This document shows positions 1 to 8,601 of a DNA stretch of 64,000 nt, piece after piece; position 1 is the first letter of the stretch; each line of letters begins with the position of its first letter. Both the position numbers and the translations under genes were made by a program. Location of the stretch: NCBI GenBank assembly GCA_902756345.1, contig CACVQR010000006.1, positions 124,001 to 188,000 of the forward strand, read 5' to 3'. The notes beneath the pieces were generated by a model. It saw only the letters and a program-made list of their open reading frames with translations, searched no databases and had not been told where the DNA came from. The stretch comes from Fibrobacter succinogenes. Lineage in GTDB: Bacteria > Fibrobacterota > Fibrobacteria > Fibrobacterales > Fibrobacteraceae.

Positions 1-1
1 C

Positions 2-271
2 CGCGGACAGGCCGTGAAGGCAACCGTGGTGCTCCAGAAGGGCTACGAAGCGTCCAAGGAACTCGCAAAGGAAATCCAGCTGTTCGCAAAGAACGTGGCT
101 GCCTCTTACAAGAGCCCGCGTATCATCGACTTCGTGTCGGAACTGCCGAAAACCATCAGCGGAAAAATCCGTCGCGCCTCTATCCGCGACAAGGATAAGG
201 AAGATGCCAACGCCGCTAAGGACGCAGCCAATGCGGAGCAGCCCAAGACCGAAGAAAAGTCTGAAGGGTAA
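2..271 (+). CDS. Acyl-CoA synthetase (AMP-forming), C-terminal fragment
   Basis: The reading frame is already open at the left edge, so only the last 89 codons are seen. The fragment reads [11 protein letters not shown], then [24 protein letters not shown], which is the C-terminal swivel domain of AMP-forming acyl-CoA synthetases; the Lys in SGKIRR is the usual adenylation lysine. The family activates a fatty or short-chain acid as acyl-AMP and then acyl-CoA in the cytoplasm. The last 30 residues are an Ala/Lys/Glu-rich tail (from about [12 protein letters not shown]) that the family does not need. Whether it prefers acetate, medium-chain or aromatic acids cannot be told from this piece. fabF follows in the same direction after a structured intergenic element. 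Confidence 0.85.
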   Translation, partial: RGQAVKATVVLQKGYEASKELAKEIQLFAKNVAASYKSPRIIDFVSELPKTISGKIRRASIRDKDKEDANAAKDAANAEQPKTEEKSEG

Positions 272-272
272 G

Positions 273-289
273 AGGGGGCTTTGCCCCCT
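273..289 (+). terminator. G/C hairpin just after the acyl-CoA synthetase gene
   Basis: AGGGGGC, a TTT loop, then GCCCCCT form a seven-pair stem directly after the stop codon. It is followed by a C run rather than a T run, so it is not a textbook intrinsic terminator. It could stop or stabilise the 3' end of the upstream mRNA. Confidence 0.4.
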
Positions 290-304
290 CCCCCCCGGTA
301 GTGT

Positions 305-384
305 CACACGGATTCGATTTTGCTAACGCAAAATCAGTTTATATATTTTTTCTAAAATGCCGTTAGGCATTTCTAATCCGTGTG
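305..384. other. Three-way-junction nucleic-acid element with complementary hairpin loops
   Basis: An outer ten-pair stem CACACGGATT (305-314) / AATCCGTGTG (375-384) encloses two perfect hairpins: GATTTTGC-TAAC-GCAAAATC (316-335) and AAATGCC-GTTA-GGCATTT (355-372). An AT-rich spacer separates them. The two tetraloops, TAAC and GTTA, are exact reverse complements, so they could pair with each other as a kissing interaction. The element lies between the acyl-CoA synthetase gene and the fabF promoter. It could be a terminator/processing structure, a small RNA or a palindromic mobile repeat. It resembles no riboswitch class I know. Confidence 0.55.
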
Positions 385-471
385 GTTCATTATTTTCTTT
401 ATTCTCGGAATAAATTATTGAGGAAATGAACAAAAACAAGACTTTTCAACCGGCATAAAATGATGTTTTTC

Positions 472-479
472 TATCTTTG
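472..479 (+). promoter_or_regulatory. TATCTTTG -7 element of fabF
   Basis: The octamer matches the Bacteroidetes-type TAnnTTTG element. It ends 5 nt before the fabF ATG at 485, and no ribosome binding site fits in between, so the transcript should start at or next to the ATG. The same string, with its upstream T run, recurs at 2326-2333. Confidence 0.6.
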
Positions 480-484
480 TGCAC

Positions 485-1732
485 ATGACAAAAAGACGCG
501 TAGTAATCACTGGTATGGGAGCCGTGACTCCCGTTGGCAAGAACATCAACGATTTTTGGAAGGCCATTCGCGAAGGCAAGTGCGGTGTCGGTCCCATCAC
601 CCTTTTTGACGCAAGCAGCTGTCCGGTAAAGATTGCGGCCGAAGTCAAGGACTTTAAGCCCGAAGAACATGACATCGACCCCAAGGAAGCCCGCCGCATG
701 GCCCGCTTCACGCAATTCCTGCTCGCCGCCTCCAAAGAAGCAGTCAAAGACGCAAGCCTTACGCCCGAAGACTTAGCCCAGGATACCACGGGCATTGTCG
801 CTGGTACAGGCCTCGGTGGCATGGACATTATCGATTCCACCTACACGCAGTACATGAATGGCGGCAAGCGCAAGGTTTCGCCCCTCGCCATGCCGCAGTT
901 GATTCCGAACGAAGCGGGCGCAAACGTTTCGATTGCCCTCGGCATCACGGGTCAGGCCCATACGGTCTGCACCGCCTGTGCTTCGGGTACTGACGCTATC
1001 GGTGTCGCCCTCGACGCCATCCGCTCGGGTCGCCTGGATATTTGCCTTGCCGGTGGTTCCGAAAGTGGCATTACCGATTACAGCATCAAGAGCTTTGCCG
1101 GCATGCACGCCCTTACAGACAAATTCAACGACTGCCCGGAAAAGGCAAGCCGTCCGTTTGACTTGAACCGCTCCGGATTCGTGATGGGTGAAGGCGGTGC
1201 CGTGCTCATTCTCGAAGAATTGGAACACGCCAAGGCCCGCGGCGCTAAGATTTACGCCGAACTCGCTGGCTACGGAGCTTCTGCCGACGCTTACCACATC
1301 ACGAGCCCTCGCCCGGGTGGAGAAACTTGCGCAAAGGCACTCACCCGCGCCATCAAGGATGCAGGCATTGCCCCGACCGACATCGACTACTACAATGCCC
1401 ACGGAACCTCGACGCACCTGAACGACGCGACCGAAACCGCCATGCTCAAGGTCGCCCTCGGCGAACACGCCTACAAGATCAAGGTGTCGAGCACCAAGAG
1501 CATGACAGGCCACTGCGTGGGTGCCGCCGGTGTGTGCGAGGCCATCGTCTCGACTCTTGCGATTCGCGACTCGTTCTACCCCGCCACCATCAACTACGAG
1601 ACTCCGGACCCGGAATGCGACCTCGATTACGTTCCGAACAAGGGTGTCGAAGGCAACATCGACGTCGCCGCGTCCGCCTCACTTGGGTTCGGCGGTCACA
1701 ACGGTGTCGTGATTATCAAGAAGTACAAATAG
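485..1732 (+). CDS. fabF: Beta-ketoacyl-ACP synthase II (FabF)
   Basis: This is a cytoplasmic condensing enzyme of fatty acid elongation: malonyl-ACP plus acyl-ACP gives beta-ketoacyl-ACP and CO2. The 415-residue length is normal. The thiolase-fold landmarks are present: RRVVITGMGAVTPVG at the N-terminus, the nucleophile in TACASGTDAIG (Cys near residue 165), and the two catalytic histidines in NAHGTSTHLND and SMTGHCVGAAG. The ending SLGFGGHNGVVI is typical. A GTG two codons upstream (479) overlaps the promoter octamer, so I chose the ATG at 485. There are no other fab or acpP genes beside it, and it faces the convergent ruvX. Confidence 0.96.
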   Translation: MTKRRVVITGMGAVTPVGKNINDFWKAIREGKCGVGPITLFDASSCPVKIAAEVKDFKPEEHDIDPKEARRMARFTQFLLAASKEAVKDASLTPEDLAQDTTGIVAGTGLGGMDIIDSTYTQYMNGGKRKVSPLAMPQLIPNEAGANVSIALGITGQAHTVCTACASGTDAIGVALDAIRSGRLDICLAGGSESGITDYSIKSFAGMHALTDKFNDCPEKASRPFDLNRSGFVMGEGGAVLILEELEHAKARGAKIYAELAGYGASADAYHITSPRPGGETCAKALTRAIKDAGIAPTDIDYYNAHGTSTHLNDATETAMLKVALGEHAYKIKVSSTKSMTGHCVGAAGVCEAIVSTLAIRDSFYPATINYETPDPECDLDYVPNKGVEGNIDVAASASLGFGGHNGVVIIKKYK

Positions 1733-1753
1733 AACTTAGTTGGAAGAACTTAG

Positions 1754-1775
1754 AGCTTAGAGAAATCTCTAAGCT
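1754..1775. terminator. Hairpin between convergent fabF and ruvX
   Basis: AGCTTAGAG, loop AAAT, CTCTAAGCT form a perfect nine-pair stem. It overlaps the ruvX stop codon and lies 22 nt past the fabF stop. It has no long T run on either strand. It may act on both converging transcripts. Confidence 0.4.
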
Positions 1776-2182
1776 TGTTCATCAAGCCATCGTTGTAAAA
1801 TAATCGCAGCGGCCAACTGGTCAATGACCGCCTTATTCTTTTGCTTTTTCTTCTTGCTAAAGTAAGAGGTTTTTTCTTGCGCCTGCACGCTGGAATACGA
1901 TTCATCCTGCGTGTACACAGGCATGCCCGGGAATCGCGTTTTCAAGTCTTCGATGAACTTTTCCACCACCACGTTCTTGCCGTCTTTACGGCCATCAGGG
2001 TGATACGGCATCCCCACCACAAAGGCGTCTACCTTGTTGATTTTCACCAACTCGTCTAGGCGAACAAACAGGTTTGTCATCTTCTGGTCAATCGTTTCTC
2101 GCGAAAAAGCCATACGGAACTCGGAGTCGGCAAAGGCGACCCCAACGCGGTGTTCACCATAATCAAGCGCAAGGTAGTTCAT
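1769..2182 (-). CDS. ruvX: YqgF/RuvX-family putative Holliday junction resolvase
   Basis: The 137-residue protein has the RNase H-like fold motifs of YqgF/RuvX: MNYLALDYGEHRVGVAF with Asp7 as first metal ligand, VVGMPYHPDG, the QDESYSS strand, and IDQLAAAIIL near the end with the last acidic residue. Family members are linked to Holliday junction resolution or to 5'-end processing of pre-16S rRNA; the sequence cannot separate these roles. A longer ORF starts at 2239, but the ATG at 2182 gives the family N-terminus and sits 5 nt after a TATATTTC octamer. A KKKKQK patch near residue 115 is unusual but small. Confidence 0.9.
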   Translation of the reverse strand: MNYLALDYGEHRVGVAFADSEFRMAFSRETIDQKMTNLFVRLDELVKINKVDAFVVGMPYHPDGRKDGKNVVVEKFIEDLKTRFPGMPVYTQDESYSSVQAQEKTSYFSKKKKQKNKAVIDQLAAAIILQRWLDEQA

Positions 2183-2187
2183 AGAGC

Positions 2188-2195
2188 GAAATATA
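2188..2195 (-). promoter_or_regulatory. TATATTTC -7 element of ruvX
   Basis: Read on the minus strand this is TATATTTC followed by GCTCT and the ruvX ATG, a 5-nt gap like that of fabF. It predicts a leaderless or nearly leaderless mRNA and supports the 2182 start. Confidence 0.5.
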
Positions 2196-2325
2196 GCAAT
2201 AAAGAATAGCGGTAGACTCGGCGAAAAAATGATCGCCAAGCGCGGGAAAATTTTCCCTTTTTACATTTTCTTGATTTTCGGCAATTTCAGCCGATAAAAA
2301 GCAGTTTAAAAAGTTTACATTTTTC

Positions 2326-2333
2326 TATCTTTG
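2326..2333 (+). promoter_or_regulatory. TATCTTTG -7 element of the activase gene
   Basis: TATCTTTG is preceded by TTTACATTTTTC, and the ATG of the next gene lies 8 nt downstream at 2342. There is no Shine-Dalgarno sequence in the gap. It is identical to the fabF octamer. Confidence 0.6.
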
Positions 2334-2341
2334 TGCCCACT

Positions 2342-5300
2342 ATGAGCAATTTGAAGAACGATTTATGGGTCGGCGTGGACGTTGGTTCAACCACCGTGAA
2401 GATCGCGGTTGTCGATCCAGAGACCAACAAGCTTTTGCATTATACCTACCAGCGCCACAACGCCATGCAGGCACAGAAGGTTTTCGAAGTGCTGCGCGAG
2501 GCCCACGGACTTTTCCCCGATAAGAATTTTAGAGTCGCCTTCTGCGGCAGTGGCGGTCAGCCCTTCGCCGAAGCCACCCACGCCTTCTTTGTACAAGAAG
2601 TCGTGGCAAACGCCCTTGCGGTGCGCGCAACCTATCCCGAATCCCGAGTCGCTATTGAACTCGGCGGTCAAGATGCAAAAGTGGTATTCTTCGAAAAAGA
2701 CAAGACTACCGGCAAGCTCATTGCCTCTGACATGCGTATGAACGGCGTGTGCGCCGGCGGTACGGGTGCATTTATCGACCAGGTGGCCGAACTTCTGCGC
2801 ATCAAGACCGAAGCCTTCGAAGGCTTTGCCAAGCGCGGCCAGAAGGTCTACGAAATTTCGGGCCGTTGCGGCGTATTCGCCAAGACCGACATCCAGCCGA
2901 TGCTGAACAACGGTATCGCCAAGGAAGACATCGCCCTTTCCAGCTTCCATGCCATCGCGAAGCAGACCATCGGTGGCCTTGCCCAGGGTATGGAAATCAA
3001 GCCGCCCGTGATCTTCGAAGGTGGCCCACTCACCTTTAACCCGACGCTTGTCCGCGCCTTCAAGGAACGTCTGGGCATTAACGACGAACAGGCCATTGTG
3101 CCGGAACACTCCGAAGTGCTCGTGGCCATGGGTGCAGCCCTTTCCTTGGGTTCCATGTTTGCCGACCAGGAATGCTTCTACCGCAAGGAAGGCTCCCTGG
3201 ACGCGCTCATCCACTTTAACGAAACGCGCCAGGCCGAAAACAAGGCCAAGGCTGCCGCCGACTTGTTCTTCAAGAACGAAGCCGAATACAAGATGTTCCT
3301 CGAAGAACACAAGATGGCCGGCAACCACTACCCGCAGCCCGTATCGGGCTCTACGCTCAACGTTTACCTGGGTATCGACGCAGGTTCTACCACCACGAAG
3401 TTCGTGCTCATGGACGAACAAGAAAACATCGTGGATGGTTTCTACGCGAGCAACAACGGCGAACCGCTGCAGGTGCTCAAGAACGCCTTGAACGAACTCA
3501 GCGACCGTTACGAAGAATACGGCTGCAAGCTCAACATTCTCGGTGTCGGTACGACCGGTTACGGCGAACAGCTCTTTGCGAAGGCCGTGCATGCCGACTT
3601 CCACACGGTGGAAACGGTCGCACACGCTAACGCCGCCCAGAAGATTTGCCCCGACGTAAGCTTTATCCTCGACATCGGTGGCCAGGACATGAAGGCCATC
3701 TCCGTGCAGGACGGCGTGGTCACGGGTATCATTCTGAACGAAGCATGCTCTTCCGGTTGCGGTTCGTTTATCGAAACCTATGCCCGCAGCCTCGGCATTC
3801 CAATGGAAAAGATTGCGGAACTTGCGTTCAACGCCAAGAGCCCCTCTCAGCTGGGTTCCCGCTGCACCGTGTTCATGAATAGCTCCATCATTACGGAACA
3901 GCGCGACGGCAAGCAGCCCGAAGACATTATCGCAGGTATCTGCCGCTCCATTATCAACAACGTGTTTACGAAGGTCATCCGTATCCGCAACCTGAACACC
4001 CTCGGCAAGAAGGTCGTGGTGCAGGGCGGTACGTTCAAGAACAATGCCGTTCTCCGCGCCTTCGAACAGTACACAGGCCTCAAGCCAATCCGTCCGGAAC
4101 GCCCAGGTGAAATGGGCGCTATCGGTATCGCTCTTTTGACCAAGAAGTTCATGGAAGAAAAGCGCAAGACCGAACCGGAACTCAAGAGCCGCTTTATCGG
4201 GCTTGACGCCATGAAGACCTTCAGCTGGCACAACCAGCCGGGTCAGCTCTGCCAGTACTGCACCAACCACTGCTCCCGCACCATCGTGACCTTTAGCGAT
4301 GGCCAAAGCTTCGTGACGGGTAACCGCTGCGAACGCGGCGAAGTCACCGCTGACCCGAACGATCCGAAGACCAAGGCACTCATCGCCGAAATCAACAAGA
4401 AGATGCAGTCCGTGCCCGACATGATCAAGCGCACGAACCAGCTGTTGGTCAAGGACTACGCTCCGGCAAAACTCGTGGAAAACAACGGCAAGACCATCGG
4501 TATTCCGCGCGTGCTCGAATTCTGGGCATCACTCCCGTTCTGGAAGGCCTTCTTTACGAGCCTCGGCTACACCGTCGTGGTAAGCCGCCAGAGCGACTAC
4601 AAGATGTTCGAAGCGGGGCTCCACAGCGTGCCCTCTGACACGGTTTGCTTCCCGGCAAAGCTTGTACATGGCCACGTGCTCAGCCTCATTGAAAAGAAGG
4701 TCGACCGCATCTTCTTCCCGATGATGGTTGCAGTCCCGAGTGACCACACCAAGTTCACGGCAACATCTGTTTGCCCGGTGGTGCAGGCCTACCCGAACGT
4801 TTGCAAGAACACCGACGAGCCCGAAAAGAATTACGGCGTTCCCATGGACCAGCCGATTTTCCACTGGTTCAACGCCAAGCTCCGCAGAAGCCAGACCATC
4901 GACTGGTTCCACGAAAACTGGAAGCTCGACAAAAAGCTTTTGGACAAGGCCGTTACCGAAGGCGAGAAGGCACTCAACAATTACCGCACCACGCTTTTGG
5001 AAGAAGGCCAGAAGATCCTCGACGACGTACGCGCAAAGAACTCCTTTGCCGTTGTGATTGCAGGCCGCCCCTACCATGCGGACACGCTCATCAACCACAA
5101 CATCGCAAGCCACTTTACCGCCATGGGCATTCCGGTGCTCACCACCGAATCGCTCCCCGGCGTTTTCGACCAAGATGTGCCGAGCCACACCCGTATCGAA
5201 ATCAAGAACACCTTCCACTTGCGCATGATTGGTGCCACCATGATTGCCGCGAAGGATCCGAACATCGAACTTGCTCAGATCGTAAGTTTCGGTTGCGGAC

Positions 5301-6778
5301 ACGACTCGATTTTGACCGACGAAATGATGCGCATGCTGCACCTTGATTCCAACAAGGAAATGCTCATGCTCAAGCTCGACGAAGGCGATGCCCGCGGCCC
5401 CGTGGGAATTCGTGTCAAGAGCTTTATCGAAACGGTAAAGGCCCGCCGTGCAGCAAACCTGCCCGACAAGCCTGAAAGCCACGAGCCCCTGTTCCATACG
5501 CCCTTCTTGCCCGAAGACAAGAAGCGTCGCCGCATTCTGACACCGAACCTCTCCCCCGCCTTTACCGTGCTCGCCAGCGAGTACATGAAGCGGGAAGGTT
5601 ACATCGCCGAATACCTGCCGGTAGCCGACCGCAAGGCCATCGAACTCGGCAAGAAGTACGTGCACAACGACATCTGCTTCCCCTGCCAGGTGAACATCGG
5701 CGAAGCCCTCCGCTGGCTGGTGGAACATCCCGAAGTTCCGCAGAACCAGGTTTCCATGTGCCTTGCCAAGAACTGCGAAAACTGCCGCGCCGTGCAGTAC
5801 GCGGTGCTGGCCCGTAAGGCCCTTGACGAAGCAGGTTTCAAGGACGTGACCATCATTACCACCGGTGTGGACTACAAGGGCATGCACCCCGGCTTCCAGC
5901 TGGGTCTCGACTTTAGACTCCACATGCTGTGGGGCCTCGTGACCATGGACGCCATCGAAACCATGTACCGCGCCGTGCGCCCCTACGAAGTGAACGTCGG
6001 CGACACCCAGAAGGTCTACGACGAATGGATGCCGAAGGTGATTGGCGTTGCCGGCCACCTTTCCACCATGCAGCTCGTGCGCCCCTCCAAGCTCATCGAA
6101 GTCTTTGAACAGTGCATCGAAGCGTTCAACGGTATCGAAATCACCGAAGAACGCAAGAAGGGCATCCGCAAGCCGCGCGTTGCCGTGCTTGGCGAAATCT
6201 TGATGAACTACCACCCGAGTGCAAACGGCTTTGTAGAAAACTACCTGATGAACAACGGCATGGAAGTCTACCTGCCGGGTATGACGGACTTCTTCCGCGT
6301 CGACGAAGTGGTTCGCGAAGAAAAGATCAAGCGCGGATTCTCTGCAAACCCGATGATGGACCGTCTCGAAGGCGGCGTGACCTCAAAGGTCTATACGCAC
6401 GCTGTAGAAACCGCTCGCAAGTCCATGCACAAGTTCAAGCTGTACGAACATCATGCAGACTGTGTGGAACTCAAGGATTACGTGTCCGACATCATCGACC
6501 CCACCTACAACACGGGTGAAGGTTGGATGATTCCGGGCGAAATCCTGTACAACGCTAAGCACGGCATCAACAGCTACATCATTTTGCAGCCGTTCGCATG
6601 CCTTGCCAACCACATCTCTGGCCGCGGCCTCACCAAGGCTGTGAAGGAACGTTGCCCGCATATTCAGGTTTTGAGCCTCGACTACGACCCGGATACGAGC
6701 TTCGCGAACATCGAAAACCGCCTGCAGATGCTCATCATCAACGCACGTGAACTCGAAAAAGCAAACGCCGAAGCATAG
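2342..6778 (+). CDS. 2-hydroxyacyl-CoA dehydratase activase-like multidomain protein (BadF/HgdC family)
   Basis: This 1478-residue protein carries two ASKHA-type activase domains followed by dehydratase-like regions. The first (about residues 10-275) has GVDVGSTTVK, ELGGQDAK and CAGGTGAF. The second (about 340-610) has GIDAGSTTTK, DIGGQDMK and CSSGCGSF. A Cys cluster (CQYCTNHC, then GNRCERGE) follows near residue 640, and the remainder resembles DUF2229 and HgdB-like domains. In the family, activases use ATP to push an electron through a [4Fe-4S] cluster into 2-hydroxyacyl-CoA dehydratases. Large fusions of this layout are widespread and mostly uncharacterised, so the substrate is unknown. 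The start is the ATG at 2342; the GTG at 2333 lies inside the promoter octamer. No dehydratase subunit gene is adjacent. Confidence 0.85.
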   Translation: MSNLKNDLWVGVDVGSTTVKIAVVDPETNKLLHYTYQRHNAMQAQKVFEVLREAHGLFPDKNFRVAFCGSGGQPFAEATHAFFVQEVVANALAVRATYPESRVAIELGGQDAKVVFFEKDKTTGKLIASDMRMNGVCAGGTGAFIDQVAELLRIKTEAFEGFAKRGQKVYEISGRCGVFAKTDIQPMLNNGIAKEDIALSSFHAIAKQTIGGLAQGMEIKPPVIFEGGPLTFNPTLVRAFKERLGINDEQAIVPEHSEVLVAMGAALSLGSMFADQECFYRKEGSLDALIHFNETRQAENKAKAAADLFFKNEAEYKMFLEEHKMAGNHYPQPVSGSTLNVYLGIDAGSTTTKFVLMDEQENIVDGFYASNNGEPLQVLKNALNELSDRYEEYGCKLNILGVGTTGYGEQLFAKAVHADFHTVETVAHANAAQKICPDVSFILDIGGQDMKAISVQDGVVTGIILNEACSSGCGSFIETYARSLGIPMEKIAELAFNAKSPSQLGSRCTVFMNSSIITEQRDGKQPEDIIAGICRSIINNVFTKVIRIRNLNTLGKKVVVQGGTFKNNAVLRAFEQYTGLKPIRPERPGEMGAIGIALLTKKFMEEKRKTEPELKSRFIGLDAMKTFSWHNQPGQLCQYCTNHCSRTIVTFSDGQSFVTGNRCERGEVTADPNDPKTKALIAEINKKMQSVPDMIKRTNQLLVKDYAPAKLVENNGKTIGIPRVLEFWASLPFWKAFFTSLGYTVVVSRQSDYKMFEAGLHSVPSDTVCFPAKLVHGHVLSLIEKKVDRIFFPMMVAVPSDHTKFTATSVCPVVQAYPNVCKNTDEPEKNYGVPMDQPIFHWFNAKLRRSQTIDWFHENWKLDKKLLDKAVTEGEKALNNYRTTLLEEGQKILDDVRAKNSFAVVIAGRPYHADTLINHNIASHFTAMGIPVLTTESLPGVFDQDVPSHTRIEIKNTFHLRMIGATMIAAKDPNIELAQIVSFGCGHDSILTDEMMRMLHLDSNKEMLMLKLDEGDARGPVGIRVKSFIETVKARRAANLPDKPESHEPLFHTPFLPEDKKRRRILTPNLSPAFTVLASEYMKREGYIAEYLPVADRKAIELGKKYVHNDICFPCQVNIGEALRWLVEHPEVPQNQVSMCLAKNCENCRAVQYAVLARKALDEAGFKDVTIITTGVDYKGMHPGFQLGLDFRLHMLWGLVTMDAIETMYRAVRPYEVNVGDTQKVYDEWMPKVIGVAGHLSTMQLVRPSKLIEVFEQCIEAFNGIEITEERKKGIRKPRVAVLGEILMNYHPSANGFVENYLMNNGMEVYLPGMTDFFRVDEVVREEKIKRGFSANPMMDRLEGGVTSKVYTHAVETARKSMHKFKLYEHHADCVELKDYVSDIIDPTYNTGEGWMIPGEILYNAKHGINSYIILQPFACLANHISGRGLTKAVKERCPHIQVLSLDYDPDTSFANIENRLQMLIINARELEKANAEA

Positions 6779-6790
6779 CTTCGGCGGAGA

Positions 6791-6886
6791 GTAGACAGTA
6801 GGAAGTAGACAGTAGACAGTAACTTCTAACTTCCTACTACCTACTTCCAACAAACCTGTCTACTTCCTACTTCAAACTTCCTACTA
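6791..6886. repeat. GGAAGTA-type repeat tract with inverted halves
   Basis: The whole gap between the activase gene and the ABC-F gene is made of AGTAGACAGTAGGAAGTAG-like units followed by their complement (CTTCCTACTTCC). The segments 6797-6812 and 6856-6871 are perfect 16-nt inverted repeats. The same units recur at about 8485, 24165, 44164, 56150, 57208 and 61366. Confidence 0.65.
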
Positions 6887-6889
6887 AAC

Positions 6890-8485
6890 ATGCTCAACGT
6901 TTCTAATGTCAGTCTTCAATACGGTAGCCGCGTTCTCTTCAAAGAAGTGAACCTTTCCTTCAAGCGCGGCAACTGCTACGGAGTCATCGGTGCGAACGGC
7001 GCCGGAAAGTCCACCTTCCTGAAAATCCTTTCGGGCGAACTCGAGCCCAACACCGGCGAGGTCACCAAGGACCCGGGCGAACGCATCGCCGTCCTGAAGC
7101 AGGACCATTTCGCCTACGAACAGAATACCGTTCTTGAAACCGTCATGATGGGCTTCCCCGAGCTCTACGAGCTGGGCAAGAAACGCGACGAACTCTACGC
7201 ACTCCCCGAAATGACCGAAGAACAGGGCATGCAGGCCATGGAAATCGAGACCCGTTTCGGCGAAATCGGTGGCTACGAAGCCGACTCCAACGCGGCCGTG
7301 CTTCTGAAGGGCCTCGGCATTCCCGAAGAATTCCACTACAGCCTCATGGCAGACTTGGACGCCGGCCTCAAGGTGCGCGTGCTCCTCGCCCAGGCGCTGT
7401 TCGGCAACCCGGACATTCTGCTGCTCGACGAACCGACGAACCACTTGGACTTGGAAACCGTCGGCTGGCTCGAAGACTACCTGGAACGCTTCGAAAACAT
7501 CGTCATCGTCGTGAGCCATGACCGTCACTTCCTTAACGCAGTCTGCACTCACACTTGCGACATCGACTACGGCAAGATTAACATTTACGGTGGTAACTAC
7601 GAATTCTGGTACGCAGCAAGCCAACTCGCCCAGAAGCAGCGCAAGGACCAGAACCGCCGCGCCGAAGAAAAGATCGAAGAACTCAAGGCGTTCATCCGCC
7701 GCTTCGCTTCTAACGCCGCCAAGGCAAAACAGGCCACTAGCCGCAAGAAGCTCCTCGACAAGATGACCGTCGAAGAAATGCCGGCATCCAGCCGTAAGTT
7801 CCCGTGGGTCAACTTCAAGATGGACCGCGAGCCGGGCAAGATCGTGCTCGAAGTCAAGAACGCGACCATCGACGGCGGCGACGGCATCATCTGCAAGAAC
7901 TTTGACTTTAGCCTGAACAGCGGCGACAAGGTGGCCCTCGTCGGTGAATACGACACGCTCAAGACCGCCTTCTTCCAGCTCATCGCCGAAGAAACCAAGG
8001 CCCCCGAAGGCGTTCTCAAGTGGGGCAACACCATCAGCTACAGCTACTTCCCCAAAAACAACGACGCCTACTTCGGCTGCGACCTCTCCCTGGTGGATTG
8101 GCTGCGCCAGTACAGCAAGGAACAGGACGAAACCTTCATCCGCGGGTTCCTTGGCCGTATGCTCTTTACCGGCGAAGAAGCTTTGAAGAGCGCGAACGTG
8201 CTCAGCGGTGGCGAAAAAGTGCGCTGCATGCTCAGCCGCATGATGCTCAGCAACGCGAACTGCCTCTTGCTCGACGAACCGACCGCTCACCTGGACTTGG
8301 AAGCCATCACCGCCCTCAACAACGGCCTCACCGCCTTCCAGGGCCCGATTATCTTCTGCTCTCAGGACCACGAATTCGTACAGACGATCGCGAACCGAGT
8401 CTTGGAACTCACACCGAACGGCGTTCTCGACCGTAGCATTACCTTCGACGAATGGCTCGAAAGCAAGAAGAAGAGTAAGAAGTAG
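6890..8485 (+). CDS. ABC-F family ATPase (YbiT/YkpA-like)
   Basis: The 531-residue protein has two fused ABC ATPase domains and no membrane segments, as in ABC-F translation factors that act at the ribosomal E site. Domain 1 has Walker A GANGAGKST (near residue 35), a divergent signature LDAGLKVRV and Walker B LLLDEPTNHLD. The inter-domain linker (about 250-310) is charged and helical. Domain 2 has a clear LSGGEKVR signature and LLLDEPTAHLD, but its Walker A is degenerate: GEYDTLKT, lacking the second glycine. A partly similar change (NDLAKT-type) is common in the YkpA branch. Repeat DNA reaches almost to the ATG and no Shine-Dalgarno is visible. The cellular role is not predictable. Confidence 0.9.
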   Translation: MLNVSNVSLQYGSRVLFKEVNLSFKRGNCYGVIGANGAGKSTFLKILSGELEPNTGEVTKDPGERIAVLKQDHFAYEQNTVLETVMMGFPELYELGKKRDELYALPEMTEEQGMQAMEIETRFGEIGGYEADSNAAVLLKGLGIPEEFHYSLMADLDAGLKVRVLLAQALFGNPDILLLDEPTNHLDLETVGWLEDYLERFENIVIVVSHDRHFLNAVCTHTCDIDYGKINIYGGNYEFWYAASQLAQKQRKDQNRRAEEKIEELKAFIRRFASNAAKAKQATSRKKLLDKMTVEEMPASSRKFPWVNFKMDREPGKIVLEVKNATIDGGDGIICKNFDFSLNSGDKVALVGEYDTLKTAFFQLIAEETKAPEGVLKWGNTISYSYFPKNNDAYFGCDLSLVDWLRQYSKEQDETFIRGFLGRMLFTGEEALKSANVLSGGEKVRCMLSRMMLSNANCLLLDEPTAHLDLEAITALNNGLTAFQGPIIFCSQDHEFVQTIANRVLELTPNGVLDRSITFDEWLESKKKSKK

Positions 8486-8553
8486 ACAGTAGGAAGTAGA
8501 CAGTTATAGAATCTGCTATTCTACAAGATACGAAAATTTACAACTTTAAACAA

Positions 8554-8578
8554 GAAACCCTGCCGTCGGCAGGGTTTC
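8554..8578. terminator. Bidirectional terminator between the ABC-F and xyloglucanase genes
   Basis: GAAACCCTGCC, loop GTC, GGCAGGGTTTC form an 11-pair perfect stem with T-rich sequence after it. It separates two convergent genes. Confidence 0.85.
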
Positions 8579-8601
8579 TTTCATTTTCATTCTGAAATTC
8601 A

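Noticed and set aside
2387-6214. Long minus-strand ORFs opposite the activase gene (639 and 561 codons)
   Set aside because: They are antisense shadows of a gene with clear family motifs throughout, and the translated composition is unnatural.
6884-8371. A 495-codon minus-strand ORF opposite the ABC-F gene
   Set aside because: It is antisense to intact Walker and signature motifs and has no promoter or homologous pattern.
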